Positions 1 to 8,410 of a DNA stretch of 64,000 nucleotides are shown in pieces. Positions within the stretch are counted from its first letter, which is position 1. The number at the start of each line of letters is the position of its first letter. Origin of the DNA: an uncultured bacterium. GTDB taxonomy: Bacteria; Cyanobacteriota; Vampirovibrionia; Gastranaerophilales; Gastranaerophilaceae. The notes below the pieces were generated by a model. It was not told where the DNA came from. It did not search any database and was given only the letters and a program-made list of their open reading frames with translations. The stretch covers positions 80,515 through 144,514 of the forward strand of contig CACWHC010000002.1 of the NCBI GenBank assembly GCA_902760645.1, in the 5' to 3' direction. The position numbers were made by a program, and so were the translations under genes.

Positions 1-1
1 G

Positions 2-295
2 TCGGTTGTTATAAAGGATAAAATGGCAATGGCAGTTGAGGCAATTGAAGGTACTGACGTATGTATAAAACGCGGTGCAAAACTTGCAAAGCAGGGTGCG
101 GTAATTGTAAAAGTTGCAAAACCAAAACAGGATAAGAGATTTGACATACCTGCTGTCGGATTGAGAACTTTAAAAACTATGAAACGTTATAAAGCAAATT
201 TGTTGGCTGTGGAAGCTAATGAAACTATTATAGTTGATCAGGAAGCTGTTGTTAAATATGCCGACAAGCATAATATTGTTATAATGGCAGTATAG
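2..295 (+). CDS. lpxI: LpxI-type UDP-2,3-diacylglucosamine pyrophosphatase, C-terminal part
   Basis: The open frame enters from before the window, so only about the last 97 residues are present. The sequence VEAIEGTD, then VVKVAKP with a D-x-R-F-D-(I/V)-P-x-VGLRT stretch, and an ending with an acidic loop and NIVIMAV, match the C-terminal catalytic domain of LpxI (DUF1009). LpxI cleaves UDP-2,3-diacylglucosamine to lipid X in lipid A synthesis. The ATG at 23 is internal, because the upstream codons (SVVIKDK) also fit the family. lpxB follows after 9 bp, so the two consecutive steps are likely co-transcribed. Family assignment is from recognised motifs; the N-terminal domain cannot be judged here. 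Confidence 0.88.
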   Translation, partial: SVVIKDKMAMAVEAIEGTDVCIKRGAKLAKQGAVIVKVAKPKQDKRFDIPAVGLRTLKTMKRYKANLLAVEANETIIVDQEAVVKYADKHNIVIMAV

Positions 296-304
296 AGTAA
301 TTTT

Positions 305-1429
305 ATGAAGAAAATATTTATTATAACAGGTGAATATTCCGGTGATATACACGCAAGTCGTGTTGTAAGAGTCTTACGCAGCAAATATCATGATTTGGAA
401 ATAGAGGGTATTGGCGGTGAAAATTTGCGTAATGAAGGTGTAAAGCTGTTCTCCGATCAGAAGAATATGGGAGTAATGGGTGTATCACTTTCAATAATTT
501 ATAACCACATCTTGTTAGGCAAGCGTGTTGTTGATTATATTGTGAATGATTTTAAACCTGATTTGGTGCTTTTGGTTGATTATGGTGCATTTAACCTTAA
601 TGTATCAAAATTCCTCCATAAAGCAGGTATAAAAATTTATTATTATATCCCGCCGCAGGTTTGGGCAACCCGCAAATGGAGAATTAACGTAATCAAGAAG
701 AATATTGATAAGGTATTATGTATTTTCCCGTTTGAGAAAGAATTGTATGAAAGTTATGGAATAAAAACTCATTATTGCGGACATCCGCTTGTATCACAGT
801 TGCCTGATAAGGCTAACAGAGAGGAGTTTTTTGCAAAACACGGATTTGATTCTTCAAGAAAATTGGTAGCAATCTTTCCGGGTTCAAGAAAGTTTGAACT
901 GAAAAATCTTGCGAACGTTTTTATAAAGTCTGCAAAAGACCTTCAAAAAAAACATCCTGAATTGCAGTTTTGTATATCTCATGCACCAAATTTACCTGAT
1001 GATGTATATGACAAATATATAAAAGATACTGATTTTAAGGTTATAAAAGGTGAAAATCAGGCACTTTTGAGTGTATCGGATGCTTTAATCCTTGCTTCAG
1101 GAACTGTGGCATTGGAAGCTGCATTATACCAAACTCCCATGATTATAGCCTACAGAGGTCCTGTTTTATTTTACTGGATTTATCTTCTTGTAAGATGTAT
1201 TAATATGGTATGTTTGCCAAATATTATAAGCGGTAAATTTATTGTTCCCGAAATTCTTGAGCATAAAGTTAGTGTGAATAATATTTCTTATAATATAGAA
1301 AAACTGTTATATGATAAAAGTGTTCGTAGCACTCAAATAGATGGGTTATCGAGAGTGAAAGCGTTATTGTCCGATAAGGTTTCGTCTGAGGAAGCCGCAA
1401 ATGCTATTGCTGAAGAATTAATACAATAA
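305..1429 (+). CDS. lpxB: Lipid-A-disaccharide synthase LpxB
   Basis: Length is 374 aa, normal for LpxB. It joins lipid X to UDP-2,3-diacylglucosamine to make the lipid A disaccharide at the inner face of the inner membrane. Visible motifs are GEYSGDIHA at residues 9-17 (the family's GExSGDxxGA), YYIPPQVWA at 113-121, GHPL at 159-162, FPGSRKFEL at 191-199 and SGTVALE at 265-271. These are typical of the GT-B fold family GT19. It directly follows lpxI, which makes the substrate lipid X. Together they argue for an outer membrane with lipid A. The following gene starts 59 bp downstream and may be in the same transcript. Confidence 0.96.
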   Translation: MKKIFIITGEYSGDIHASRVVRVLRSKYHDLEIEGIGGENLRNEGVKLFSDQKNMGVMGVSLSIIYNHILLGKRVVDYIVNDFKPDLVLLVDYGAFNLNVSKFLHKAGIKIYYYIPPQVWATRKWRINVIKKNIDKVLCIFPFEKELYESYGIKTHYCGHPLVSQLPDKANREEFFAKHGFDSSRKLVAIFPGSRKFELKNLANVFIKSAKDLQKKHPELQFCISHAPNLPDDVYDKYIKDTDFKVIKGENQALLSVSDALILASGTVALEAALYQTPMIIAYRGPVLFYWIYLLVRCINMVCLPNIISGKFIVPEILEHKVSVNNISYNIEKLLYDKSVRSTQIDGLSRVKALLSDKVSSEEAANAIAEELIQ

Positions 1430-1488
1430 AACATCTATTTTTTATTTTGTTGTATAATGGTAGGGAAAGTTAAAAGAGGTTTAGTCAA

Positions 1489-2823
1489 ATGAATAAAACT
1501 ACAGTTAAGTATCCCTTTCTGACTGATGATGTTGAAATTTATGAGCGTGAAAACGGTCATAAGATTGTTTTGGCTCGTAAAGAAGGTGAAATGGCAAATG
1601 TAAGCACCTGGGTTAAAACAGGCTCTATAAATGAAGATGACAGGATTAACGGTATTTCTCATTTCCTGGAGCATCTTATGTTCAAGGGTACTCACAAACA
1701 TAAAGCAGGCGAATTTGACAGAACTTTAGAGGCAAAAGGTGCTATTGTAAATGCGGCTACCTGGAAAGATTATACTTATTATTATGTTACTCTTCCAAAA
1801 GGTGAAAATTGTAAGGACTTGAATTTAGCGATTGAATTACATGCTGATATGATGCTTGATCCTATATTACCTGAGGAGGAAATTGGTGCACCGTTTGATT
1901 TGAATGACGCAACCGTTACTGATAAGAGAGAACGTCACGTTGTTATTGAAGAAATCAGAATGAGAAAAGACCAAAATTGGACGAAGATATATAACGCTTG
2001 TAATTATAATATGTATACAAAACATCCGTATAAACGGGATGTAATAGGGACACCGGAAATTATTTCTCAGGTTACCCGTGATGATATTATGAATTACTAT
2101 CAAACATTTTATTCCCCCGAAAATATGACAACAATTATTGTCGGAGATTTTGATAAAGAAGAAGTATTAAAAAAAGTTGAAAAAGAGTTTGATTTCAAAG
2201 GCAGAAAAAATGCTCCCAAAATTGTCAATGAACCTGATAAACCTGTGGCGGAAAAGAAGGTTGTGGAGAATACTGCTCACGTTAATACGACTTATTTTAT
2301 GTATGGTTGGCTTGGACCGCTTGCCCGTGATATTAAAGGTACGATTTGCCTTGATATGATAAGTATAATTTTTGGTGATGGTACAAGCTCAAGATTGTAT
2401 CAGAATTTAATTGAGAAACAAAATGAACCTGTTTTTAATATGATAAGTTCAGAGCATTATCAGTTTAAAGACGGTAATAATTTCTTTATTCAGGCAAATT
2501 GCAAGTCAGACAAAAAAGACCTTGCTATTGAACTGGTAGAAAAAGAATTGAAGGATTTACTTTGTGTTCCTATAACTGAAGAAGAAATGTTAAAGGCAAA
2601 GAAAAAGATTAAATCAAGATTTGCATATTCTGCTGAAACAGTTTCTGAAATCGGTGAAACGATAGGTTATTATATGACTGTTTGTGAAGATTTGAAGCTG
2701 ATTGAAGAATATCTTAACGATTTAGAAAATATAACAATCGAAGATTTAAATAATACTGTTAAAAATTATTTAAATATAAATAATTCGGTACTTTCAATAC
2801 TTGTGCCGGAAGAACGGAAGTAA
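1489..2823 (+). CDS. M16 family zinc peptidase
   Basis: This is a 444-aa pitrilysin/insulinase-type protease. The inverted zinc motif HFLEH is at residues 58-62, and the distal glutamate ligand lies in the VIEEIRM segment near 152-158. Both are intact, so it should be an active M16 protease or processing peptidase rather than an inactive partner. A second M16-like domain occupies roughly 210-430. No signal peptide is visible. A short insertion (PFDLNDATVTDK) precedes the distal motif. The start has an AGAGG-type ribosome site. It lies 59 bp after lpxB and 5 bp before ilvB, suggesting a shared transcript without an obvious functional link. Substrate unknown. Confidence 0.9.
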   Translation: MNKTTVKYPFLTDDVEIYERENGHKIVLARKEGEMANVSTWVKTGSINEDDRINGISHFLEHLMFKGTHKHKAGEFDRTLEAKGAIVNAATWKDYTYYYVTLPKGENCKDLNLAIELHADMMLDPILPEEEIGAPFDLNDATVTDKRERHVVIEEIRMRKDQNWTKIYNACNYNMYTKHPYKRDVIGTPEIISQVTRDDIMNYYQTFYSPENMTTIIVGDFDKEEVLKKVEKEFDFKGRKNAPKIVNEPDKPVAEKKVVENTAHVNTTYFMYGWLGPLARDIKGTICLDMISIIFGDGTSSRLYQNLIEKQNEPVFNMISSEHYQFKDGNNFFIQANCKSDKKDLAIELVEKELKDLLCVPITEEEMLKAKKKIKSRFAYSAETVSEIGETIGYYMTVCEDLKLIEEYLNDLENITIEDLNNTVKNYLNINNSVLSILVPEERK

Positions 2824-2828
2824 AAGAT

Positions 2829-4460
2829 ATGTTATTAGCTAATACAACAGAACAAAAAACATTTACCGGAGCCCAGATTATTGTTAAAACTTTAAAAAAT
2901 TTGGGTGTTGATTGTATTTTCGGTTATCCGGGCGGAGTTGTTCTTGATATATATGATGAATTATTTAAACAAAATGATATAAAACACTATCTGGTAAGGC
3001 ATGAACAGGCTGCAGTGCATGCTGCGGAGGGTTACGCAAGGGTTTCGGGAAAATGCGGTGTCGTTCTTGTTACATCGGGTCCGGGTGCGGCAAATACTGT
3101 TTCCGGTATTGCAAACGCATATCTTGACGGGTATCCTGTTGTTGTATTAACAGGTCAGGTATTTAAAAAATTGATAGGAACGGATGCTTTTCAGGAAATT
3201 AATATTGTGGATATTACACGCTCCTGTACAAAGGCTTCTTATCAGGTTACCGGTGTTGATACTTTGGAACATACATTGAAGGATGCTTTTAATTGTGCAA
3301 TGTCAGGGAAAAAAGGCCCTGTAGTTGTTGATTTGGCAAGAGATATATTTAGCCAGAATATTTCAAGAATTTCCACTTTTAAATATGATAATGAAGTCGC
3401 AACAGCTTCATCTTCGGATATTGAAATGTTATCAAAAGAACTTTTGACTTGTTCCAGACCTGTAATTGTTGCAGGCGGCGGTGTGATTCACTCAAAAGCA
3501 TCAGGCGAATTAATAAAATTTGCAGAGAAATTTAGTATTCCTGTTGTTACGACTATGATGGGAACAGGAGCCTATCCTCAATTCGGGAAGTGTTATATTG
3601 GTATGATAGGTATTTTTGGACAAAAAAGTGCAAATAAGATACTGAGAAACTCCGATTTAATTATTTCTTTGGGTGCAAGATTTAATGACAGAATATCTTG
3701 TTGTTTCAGCGAAAATGACCTTTCAGGAAAGATTATTCAAATAGATATAAATCAAAATGAAATATCAAGAGCAATTCCTGCAAAATTAGGAATAGTTTCG
3801 GATATTAAGTATGTATTGCAGCAGTTAAACACAAAGAATTTTAGTGTTTGTTCAAATTGGTTAAATTCTGTTCGGGAATATAAAACATCAGATGTTAAAC
3901 GGGTTTCAATATCTGATAAATTACAGTCGTTTGAAGTGATAGATGCTATATATAAATATACAAAAGATTTCGAGCCTGTAATTACAACAGAAGTCGGACA
4001 GCATCAGATGTGGACTGTTCAGAATTATAAATTTAATTCACCTAATAAATTTTTGACATCCGGCGGCTCGGGTACAATGGGTTTTGGTTTGCCTGCCGCA
4101 ATTGGTGCAAGTATTGCATTAGGTAAAAGTCCTGTTGTTTGTATTTCAGGTGACGGCTCTTTCCAAATGAATGAGCAGGAGCTTGCCACTTGTATTGATT
4201 ATAAATTGCCCGTAAAAATATTCATTATGAATAACGGATACCTCGGTATGGTCAGACAATTACAGCAAAAAGCTTATGTTGACAGATATTCGGAAACAAA
4301 AATTTCTAATCCTGATTTTTTGAAGCTTGCAGATGCGTATGGTATCAAAGCTTCGAGAGTAAAATCTTATTCGGAAATTAAACCTGCTCTGGATAATGCT
4401 TTCAGAACAAACGAACCGTATATTATTGATTTTGTAATTGAGCCTTTTGAAATTGTGTAA
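2829..4460 (+). CDS. ilvB: Acetolactate synthase large subunit
   Basis: This 543-aa thiamine-diphosphate enzyme condenses pyruvate to acetolactate (or with 2-oxobutyrate) in branched-chain amino acid synthesis. The N-terminal PYR domain has the catalytic glutamate E59 in HEQAAVHAAEGYAR. A central FAD/Rossmann-like domain spans about 190-350. The C-terminal PP domain carries VGQHQMW at 389-395 and GDGS at 441-444 followed by NN at 468-469. VGQHQMW is characteristic of anabolic AHAS rather than pyruvate oxidase or catabolic ALS. No ilvN regulatory subunit gene or other ilv/leu gene is adjacent, which is unusual. Neighbours upstream are lpxB and an M16 peptidase. Confidence 0.93.
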   Translation: MLLANTTEQKTFTGAQIIVKTLKNLGVDCIFGYPGGVVLDIYDELFKQNDIKHYLVRHEQAAVHAAEGYARVSGKCGVVLVTSGPGAANTVSGIANAYLDGYPVVVLTGQVFKKLIGTDAFQEINIVDITRSCTKASYQVTGVDTLEHTLKDAFNCAMSGKKGPVVVDLARDIFSQNISRISTFKYDNEVATASSSDIEMLSKELLTCSRPVIVAGGGVIHSKASGELIKFAEKFSIPVVTTMMGTGAYPQFGKCYIGMIGIFGQKSANKILRNSDLIISLGARFNDRISCCFSENDLSGKIIQIDINQNEISRAIPAKLGIVSDIKYVLQQLNTKNFSVCSNWLNSVREYKTSDVKRVSISDKLQSFEVIDAIYKYTKDFEPVITTEVGQHQMWTVQNYKFNSPNKFLTSGGSGTMGFGLPAAIGASIALGKSPVVCISGDGSFQMNEQELATCIDYKLPVKIFIMNNGYLGMVRQLQQKAYVDRYSETKISNPDFLKLADAYGIKASRVKSYSEIKPALDNAFRTNEPYIIDFVIEPFEIV

Positions 4461-4464
4461 AAAT

Positions 4465-4488
4465 AATGAGCCCTTATCAGGACTCATT
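4465..4488 (-). terminator. Intrinsic terminator hairpin
   Basis: The arms AATGAG and CTCATT enclose a further CC(T)/(A)GG pairing with a TATC loop. Read on the minus strand the hairpin is followed by TATTTTT, which suits termination of the small minus-strand gene ending at 4506. On the plus strand it may also stop ilvB transcripts. Confidence 0.65.
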
Positions 4489-4505
4489 ACGTTTCGGATG
4501 TTAGT

Positions 4506-4775
4506 TTAAGCTATAACCTGTAAATTTTTACCTGTTTGGTTTCCGTATTTGGCAACCAGTTCATCTTCTGACAGAATAGTTACTTTTGGTTCGTAATTTT
4601 TGCCCGGAGGATTTGGGTATGTTATCGTTTCCTGATATTTACCGTCTTCCATCGGTTTGATACTTATCGTAGACCCTGCCATAGCAGGAATTTCTACTTT
4701 TTCACCTGATGTTGTTGTTACAACCTGATGTACTAATGCATTACCTTTTGCGTTTTCTACACTGCCGACTGCCAT
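4506..4775 (-). CDS. Small hypothetical protein, 89 aa
   Basis: No family was recognised. The protein begins MAVGSVENAKGNALVHQVV and is polar, with two repeated-looking beta-rich stretches (GEKVEIPAMAGSTISIKPMEDGKYQETITY, split by proline). No signal peptide, membrane segment or cysteine is present. An AAGGAG ribosome site sits close upstream of the ATG, and a terminator-like hairpin follows the stop, so it is very likely a real, separately transcribed gene. It is flanked by ilvB (convergent) and by two small exported proteins on the same strand, separated from them by another terminator. The composition suggests a small soluble beta-structured protein; no function can be proposed. Confidence 0.65.
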   Translation of the reverse strand: MAVGSVENAKGNALVHQVVTTTSGEKVEIPAMAGSTISIKPMEDGKYQETITYPNPPGKNYEPKVTILSEDELVAKYGNQTGKNLQVIA

Positions 4776-4881
4776 AGTAAGATTTCTCCTTTATTTTCTA
4801 AGCACACTAACAATATATATAAAAATTTTTTCGATATAATATTTCCTTTTTGTTTCAAAATATTTACATTTTTAAACACAA

Positions 4882-4914
4882 AAAGAGAGTAGAAAAATTC
4901 GACTCTCTTTTTTT
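4882..4914. terminator. Bidirectional intrinsic terminator
   Basis: The arms AAGAGAGT and ACTCTCTT are separated by an 11-base loop, with T runs on the outside on both strands (TTTTTTT on plus, TTTTT on minus). On the minus strand it lies just past the stop of the exported-protein gene ending at 4934. Confidence 0.85.
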
Positions 4915-4933
4915 AGCATTGTTTGGAATAAAA

Positions 4934-5209
4934 TTAATCCCAATCCCAAGTAAATAATTTCTTCCAAAAAGTTTTTTCTGCATTAATCTCATTTTTAATA
5001 GCTTCTTTTTTAGCTTTTGCAGCCGCTTTTCTTTCTTTTGCAGCTTTTTCCTGAGCAGCTTTATCAGCAGCTATTTGTTTTTCAGTTTTGGTAATTTTTG
5101 AAGTTTTGCTGTTAATCCAATCGGTTATAGGAGTAGAGCTTGTTGCAGCTTGTGCAGCTCCTACTGATACAAATACAGCTGTTAGTAATACAACTAATGT
5201 TTTTTTCAT
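4934..5209 (-). CDS. Small exported Lys/Ala-rich protein
   Basis: The protein has 91 aa. Residues 1-21 form a clear Sec signal peptide (MKK, hydrophobic VVLLTAVFVSVGA, AQA-A cleavage). The mature part is about 70 aa, dominated by Lys, Ala and Glu in heptad-like order (about residues 40-75), predicting one long charged helix, and ends with aromatic residues FTWDWD. No family was recognised. A strong AAGGAG site precedes the ATG and a terminator follows the stop. The neighbour upstream on the same strand (5246-5500) is another small exported protein with a similar ribosome site, so the two are likely co-expressed. It is probably periplasmic. Confidence 0.75.
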   Translation of the reverse strand: MKKTLVVLLTAVFVSVGAAQAATSSTPITDWINSKTSKITKTEKQIAADKAAQEKAAKERKAAAKAKKEAIKNEINAEKTFWKKLFTWDWD

Positions 5210-5245
5210 GTTTCTTCTCCTTATTTATAATGATTGACGCACTAA

Positions 5246-5500
5246 TTAGTGCTGAATTTTTTTACTTTTTTGATAAGCATCTACATACCTGTCCCAGAAT
5301 CTTGTATAAGAATCGTTATAATTTACTGAATATGAGCGAATCGTCTGATTCCAATCCTGTTGATTAGATGCTGCTCTTGTAGATAAATCTTGTGTATTGC
5401 TATTCTGTGTTTCTCTAATGTTATTATATGCTTGTGCCGCATATACTGATGTAGTCAGCATTAAAGAAAATATTACAGAAACGGTAAATAATCTTTTCAT
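5246..5500 (-). CDS. Small exported protein, 84 aa
   Basis: Residues 1-22 look like a Sec signal peptide (MKRLF, hydrophobic core, VYA-AQA). The mature portion of about 62 residues is rich in Asn, Gln, Ser, Tyr and Trp and lacks cysteine. No family was recognised. An AAGGAG ribosome site lies just before the ATG. Its stop codon overlaps a perfect palindrome, GCACTAATTAGTGC at 5238-5251. The gene is 27 bp after rph on the same strand and 36 bp before the other small exported gene, so it may be the middle of a short transcript. Probably periplasmic or surface-associated. Confidence 0.7.
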   Translation of the reverse strand: MKRLFTVSVIFSLMLTTSVYAAQAYNNIRETQNSNTQDLSTRAASNQQDWNQTIRSYSVNYNDSYTRFWDRYVDAYQKSKKIQH

Positions 5501-5526
5501 ATATTCTCCTTTCGACTGTTATTATA

Positions 5527-6228
5527 CTAAACTATATCATAGATATCAATAATTTTCTTTATTCCATCGCTTGCAACCTTAAAAATATTTAACATTTTGT
5601 CATATTCATAAGGCTCATCTTCAGCCGTAGTCTGGAATTCAATAATTTTACCGCTTTTTGTAAGCACAATATTGCTGTCAACCTGAGCGTGAGAATCTTC
5701 TTCATAATTCAAATCAAGTCTGACTTCTCCGTCAATTATGCCTGCTGATATTGCTCCGATTGGCTCAATAATAGGATTTTCTTTCAATTTACCTTCTTTA
5801 AGCAGTTTTTCTATTGCAATTTTTAAGGCAAGAAATCCACCGCAAATGCTTGCCGTTCTTGTTCCCCCGTCAGCCTGAATTACATCGGCATCAATTGTAA
5901 TTGTTATATCCGGCATTTTATTCAAATCAACACATGCTCTTAAACTTCTTCCAATCAGCCTTTGTATTTCCTGAGTTCTGCCGGATACTTTAGTTCTTTC
6001 TCTTTGGCATCTTGTACCTGTGGATGATGGTAATAAGGAATATTCCGCAGTTAGCCAGCCTCTTGTATCGTCTTTGTCCATCCATTTCGGTTTGCCTTCT
6101 TCTACTGATGCTGTTGTAATTACCCTTGTATCTCCAAATTCTGCGAGTACTGAGCCTAATGCGTTTTTTGTAAAGTCTTTGGTAAATTTAATTTTTCTAA
6201 GTTCGTCATTTTTTCTGTCTGTTCTCAT
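5527..6228 (-). CDS. rph: Ribonuclease PH
   Basis: This 233-aa phosphorolytic 3'-to-5' exoribonuclease trims tRNA precursors. The start MRTDRKNDELRKIKF and the internal AEFGDTRVI, RGWLTAEYSLLP, GRTQEIQRLIGRSLRA and QADGGTRTASICGG stretches match RNase PH along its whole length; the usual size is 235-260 aa. GGTRTAS is the phosphate-binding core. The ATG lies 3 bp after the stop of the zinc-ribbon gene upstream on the same strand, so it is translated as part of an operon with 6232-6456 and probably 6484-7461. The phosphorolytic core is intact. Confidence 0.96.
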   Translation of the reverse strand: MRTDRKNDELRKIKFTKDFTKNALGSVLAEFGDTRVITTASVEEGKPKWMDKDDTRGWLTAEYSLLPSSTGTRCQRERTKVSGRTQEIQRLIGRSLRACVDLNKMPDITITIDADVIQADGGTRTASICGGFLALKIAIEKLLKEGKLKENPIIEPIGAISAGIIDGEVRLDLNYEEDSHAQVDSNIVLTKSGKIIEFQTTAEDEPYEYDKMLNIFKVASDGIKKIIDIYDIV

Positions 6229-6231
6229 TTT

Positions 6232-6456
6232 TTATTCCTTATAATCATAGTCCCACATATAAATTTGTCCGCAATATCTGCATACGGCATGTTCATTCAT
6301 AAATTGTAAATCAGGTATAAATGTGTATCCGTCAACTGATATCTGTAATTCTTTTTTATTGTTATATGTCTGCTCAAAGACTTTTTGCCCTTGATATTCC
6401 GGCGAGAACATCAGTTCAAATTTGTCTATAGATTTGCAGTTTTTACATATAAACAT
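6232..6456 (-). CDS. Small zinc-ribbon-like protein
   Basis: The protein has 74 aa with two CxxC knuckles: CKNC at residues 4-7 and CRYC near 59-62. They are separated by about 50 residues of beta-type sequence, which predicts a small zinc ribbon. No specific family was recognised. The gene lies between a membrane protein gene (27 bp upstream) and rph (3 bp downstream), implying translational coupling to rph. It could be a small RNA- or protein-binding zinc protein, but nothing in the sequence proves this. No signal peptide. Confidence 0.65.
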   Translation of the reverse strand: MFICKNCKSIDKFELMFSPEYQGQKVFEQTYNNKKELQISVDGYTFIPDLQFMNEHAVCRYCGQIYMWDYDYKE

Positions 6457-6483
6457 ATATAAGTCCTTATATAAAAATTTTTG

Positions 6484-7461
6484 CTATTGTTTTTTTCTTG
6501 CTCTGTCTATAATCTCTGCAGAAACCCTTTTTACGGCTTTGGGATTGCAGCCTTTTGCTCCGTTCTGACTATCCGTAAGTGCAATATACCAAAGTGCCCA
6601 TGTTATGCCCCTGAGAGGAAGGCTGAAGCCTATAACAAGAAATGTTACAATTTGGTATACAAAGAATGCCGCAACTTTTGCCGGAGTCAGCAAATCAAAT
6701 GACGAGTTAAAATTAAGCATTATATTATTAATTGTATCTATCGGGATGTATGTTGCTAATGTATCTTCAAACATTGAACCTAATAGCGATGTTATTTTGG
6801 TAAAGTCAAATATCACGGCAAAGCCCTGAACAAATATAACATGTGTAAATAATCCGATAATAAGTAATATTAAAAGTGTTCTGAAAGCGTTTCCTCTGAT
6901 AATTTCAAAACTTCTTGTAAAGCATTCGGAAACGGACTTGTCCGGTTCGAATGAAAATACCTGAAATAGGAGTATAAAGTAGATGAAAAATATTGCACCG
7001 ATTATCCAAAAGAACGGATTGATTGCTATAAGCCAGAATACGGAATATAAAAGCCATAGTCCGACATATTTGAATCCACGGGATGTAATAGTAGCATTGT
7101 GAGCAGGAAAATCATATATTTTGCCTGTGGTTAAAAAACTTTCCGTAACGGAGTTTATTGCTCCGTATGTAACAAGATAATCCCAAAATGCTTTTGTGAA
7201 TATCAACAATCCGGGTACTGTTATCAGTATAACTGACAAAATAATAGTAGAATAATCATTAAAAACGGGATATTTTTCTGCCAGCTCCGGCAGATATGCT
7301 ATATACAAAGCAGCAAGACAAAATATCAGTAACAAACCTAAAACCTGTCCGAGTACCGGAAATAACATGTATCCGCAAAATTTCAAAAAGTTTGTGCTGT
7401 AAATTCTGATTGCTGCAAGAATTATCCATATAAAATTATTTTCAACTTTTATCTTTGTCAT
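6484..7461 (-). CDS. Multi-pass inner-membrane protein, unknown
   Basis: This 325-aa protein has about seven hydrophobic segments, at roughly 12-60 (long, probably two), 80-105, 135-170 (two), 195-225 and 265-310. A soluble stretch lies between the last pairs, and a basic C-terminus (AKGCNPKAVKRVSAEIIDRARKKQ, in part) follows. The layout resembles bacterial DUF975/YciC-type glycerophosphoryl-diester-associated membrane proteins, but no diagnostic motif was recognised. It is the first gene of a minus-strand run with the zinc-ribbon gene and rph, and is divergent from the PHP gene at 7550, with an 88-bp shared upstream region. Confidence 0.7.
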   Translation of the reverse strand: MTKIKVENNFIWIILAAIRIYSTNFLKFCGYMLFPVLGQVLGLLLIFCLAALYIAYLPELAEKYPVFNDYSTIILSVILITVPGLLIFTKAFWDYLVTYGAINSVTESFLTTGKIYDFPAHNATITSRGFKYVGLWLLYSVFWLIAINPFFWIIGAIFFIYFILLFQVFSFEPDKSVSECFTRSFEIIRGNAFRTLLILLIIGLFTHVIFVQGFAVIFDFTKITSLLGSMFEDTLATYIPIDTINNIMLNFNSSFDLLTPAKVAAFFVYQIVTFLVIGFSLPLRGITWALWYIALTDSQNGAKGCNPKAVKRVSAEIIDRARKKQ

Positions 7462-7549
7462 ATTAACTCCGAATTAATTTGGATTTTGTGCTATCATATA
7501 TCTGTAACAATTATATTATTATTTTATTACAAATAAAGTTAAAAAAACA

Positions 7550-8188
7550 ATGACTGATTATAAAGAAATTATAAAATCGTTTAAAAAAGAAGATTATGAA
7601 AATAAAAGAGTAAATTTGCATATTCATACAAGTTATTCGGACGGGCTATCTTCTCCTGAGGATATTGTTCGTCAGGCAAAAGAAAAAGGTTATGACGTTA
7701 TAGCAATAAGCGATCATAATACTGTTGATGCTTACCTTCAGACAGATTTATTGAATGAACAAATGATAATTCCGGCAGCCGAATTTGATGTATGGTGCGG
7801 ATATGTTTTTATTCACTTGCTTGCGTATGGAATTGATGTTAAAAGTGAAGAACTTAAACCTTTCCTTGCAAAATCAAAAAAAGAAACAGAATGGGATATT
7901 ATAAGAATATTTTCTGCAAGAAATTTAGAGAATTTAATTAGTGCTATTCATAAAGCAGGCGGAATTGCCGTACTTGCTCATCCGGCATGCTGCTGGGCTA
8001 TCAGTCTTGAAAATCTTGTACTGAGGCTTATTTCGTTTGGTATTGACGGTTTGGAGGTTTATTATCCTTACAGACGTCACAGGAGTATTATAAAATTTCA
8101 TTCGGTAAAAAAAGTTGAAAAGCTTGCAGATAAGTATAATTTGATAAAAACGGGCGGTACGGATTTCCATGGTGATTTTTTAGATTAG
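7550..8188 (+). CDS. PHP-domain metal-dependent phosphoesterase
   Basis: The protein has 212 aa. The PHP motif HIHTSYSDG begins at H24 (H24, H26, D31), the second motif SDHNT has D55-H56, and the last motif GGTDFHG has D205 and H207. This set of metal ligands is complete for the PHP superfamily, which in stand-alone form includes RNase AM / 3',5'-nucleotidase (TrpH-like) enzymes and histidinol phosphatases. The H-I-H-T-x-x-S-D-G start and short length favour the TrpH-like group. Substrate cannot be fixed. It is a single gene ending in its own terminator and divergent from the membrane protein upstream. Confidence 0.87.
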   Translation: MTDYKEIIKSFKKEDYENKRVNLHIHTSYSDGLSSPEDIVRQAKEKGYDVIAISDHNTVDAYLQTDLLNEQMIIPAAEFDVWCGYVFIHLLAYGIDVKSEELKPFLAKSKKETEWDIIRIFSARNLENLISAIHKAGGIAVLAHPACCWAISLENLVLRLISFGIDGLEVYYPYRRHRSIIKFHSVKKVEKLADKYNLIKTGGTDFHGDFLD

Positions 8189-8202
8189 CCGAAAAGCTTG
8201 CA

Positions 8203-8242
8203 GGACAAGTATAATAGCCTTTATACTAAAATTGTCCTTTTT
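8203..8242 (+). terminator. Intrinsic terminator of the PHP gene
   Basis: The stem GGACAA (8203-8208) pairs with TTGTCC (8232-8237), extended inside by GTATAA with TTATAC, and is followed by TTTTT. It lies 15 bp past the PHP stop codon. Confidence 0.85.
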
Positions 8243-8264
8243 ACACTAATTTGCAGTTAAAGAT

Positions 8265-8404
8265 AAAAAAAACCACTCATTAATGAGTGGGTCGTTTTCT
8301 GCATCCTAATGGTCTCTTTTAGTGTTTATTATTTAGGAGTTTATATGTTTTTGGGGTTAATGAATCTATTTATATTTAGTGTTTCGACTACACTTAAATC
8401 TTAC
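8265..8404 (-). ncRNA. Candidate small RNA of about 140 nt
   Basis: The region 8189-8616 has no convincing protein gene but contains a complete minus-strand transcription unit. A consensus-like promoter (8411-8439) is followed by about 140 nt ending in a perfect hairpin plus eight U (8265-8290). Near its 5' end the predicted RNA has a hairpin (AGTGT / ACACT around a 7-base loop, about 8372-8390). The only internal ATG, close to the 3' end, reads into the terminator, so a peptide is unlikely. It is not recognisably 6S, tmRNA, SRP RNA or RNase P RNA. The transcription start is estimated from promoter spacing. Confidence 0.6.
8273..8290 (-). terminator. Terminator of the candidate small RNA
   Basis: A perfect 8-bp stem, CCACTCAT / ATGAGTGG with a two-base loop, is followed on the minus strand by eight U (8272 down to 8265). 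No annotated minus-strand protein gene ends here, since the activase gene further up has its own terminator at 8560-8591. This hairpin therefore belongs to another transcript. Confidence 0.88.
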
Positions 8405-8410
8405 TCAATT

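Noticed and set aside
5238..5251. Palindrome GCACTAATTAGTGC at the end of the small exported gene
   Set aside because: It has a T run only on the plus strand, where no gene ends, and on the minus strand the next gene's ribosome site follows directly. It was not called a terminator.
8281..8340. Short peptide from the only ATG near the 3' end of the candidate small RNA
   Set aside because: It reads straight into the terminator hairpin and its ribosome site is weak; a non-coding RNA is a better explanation.
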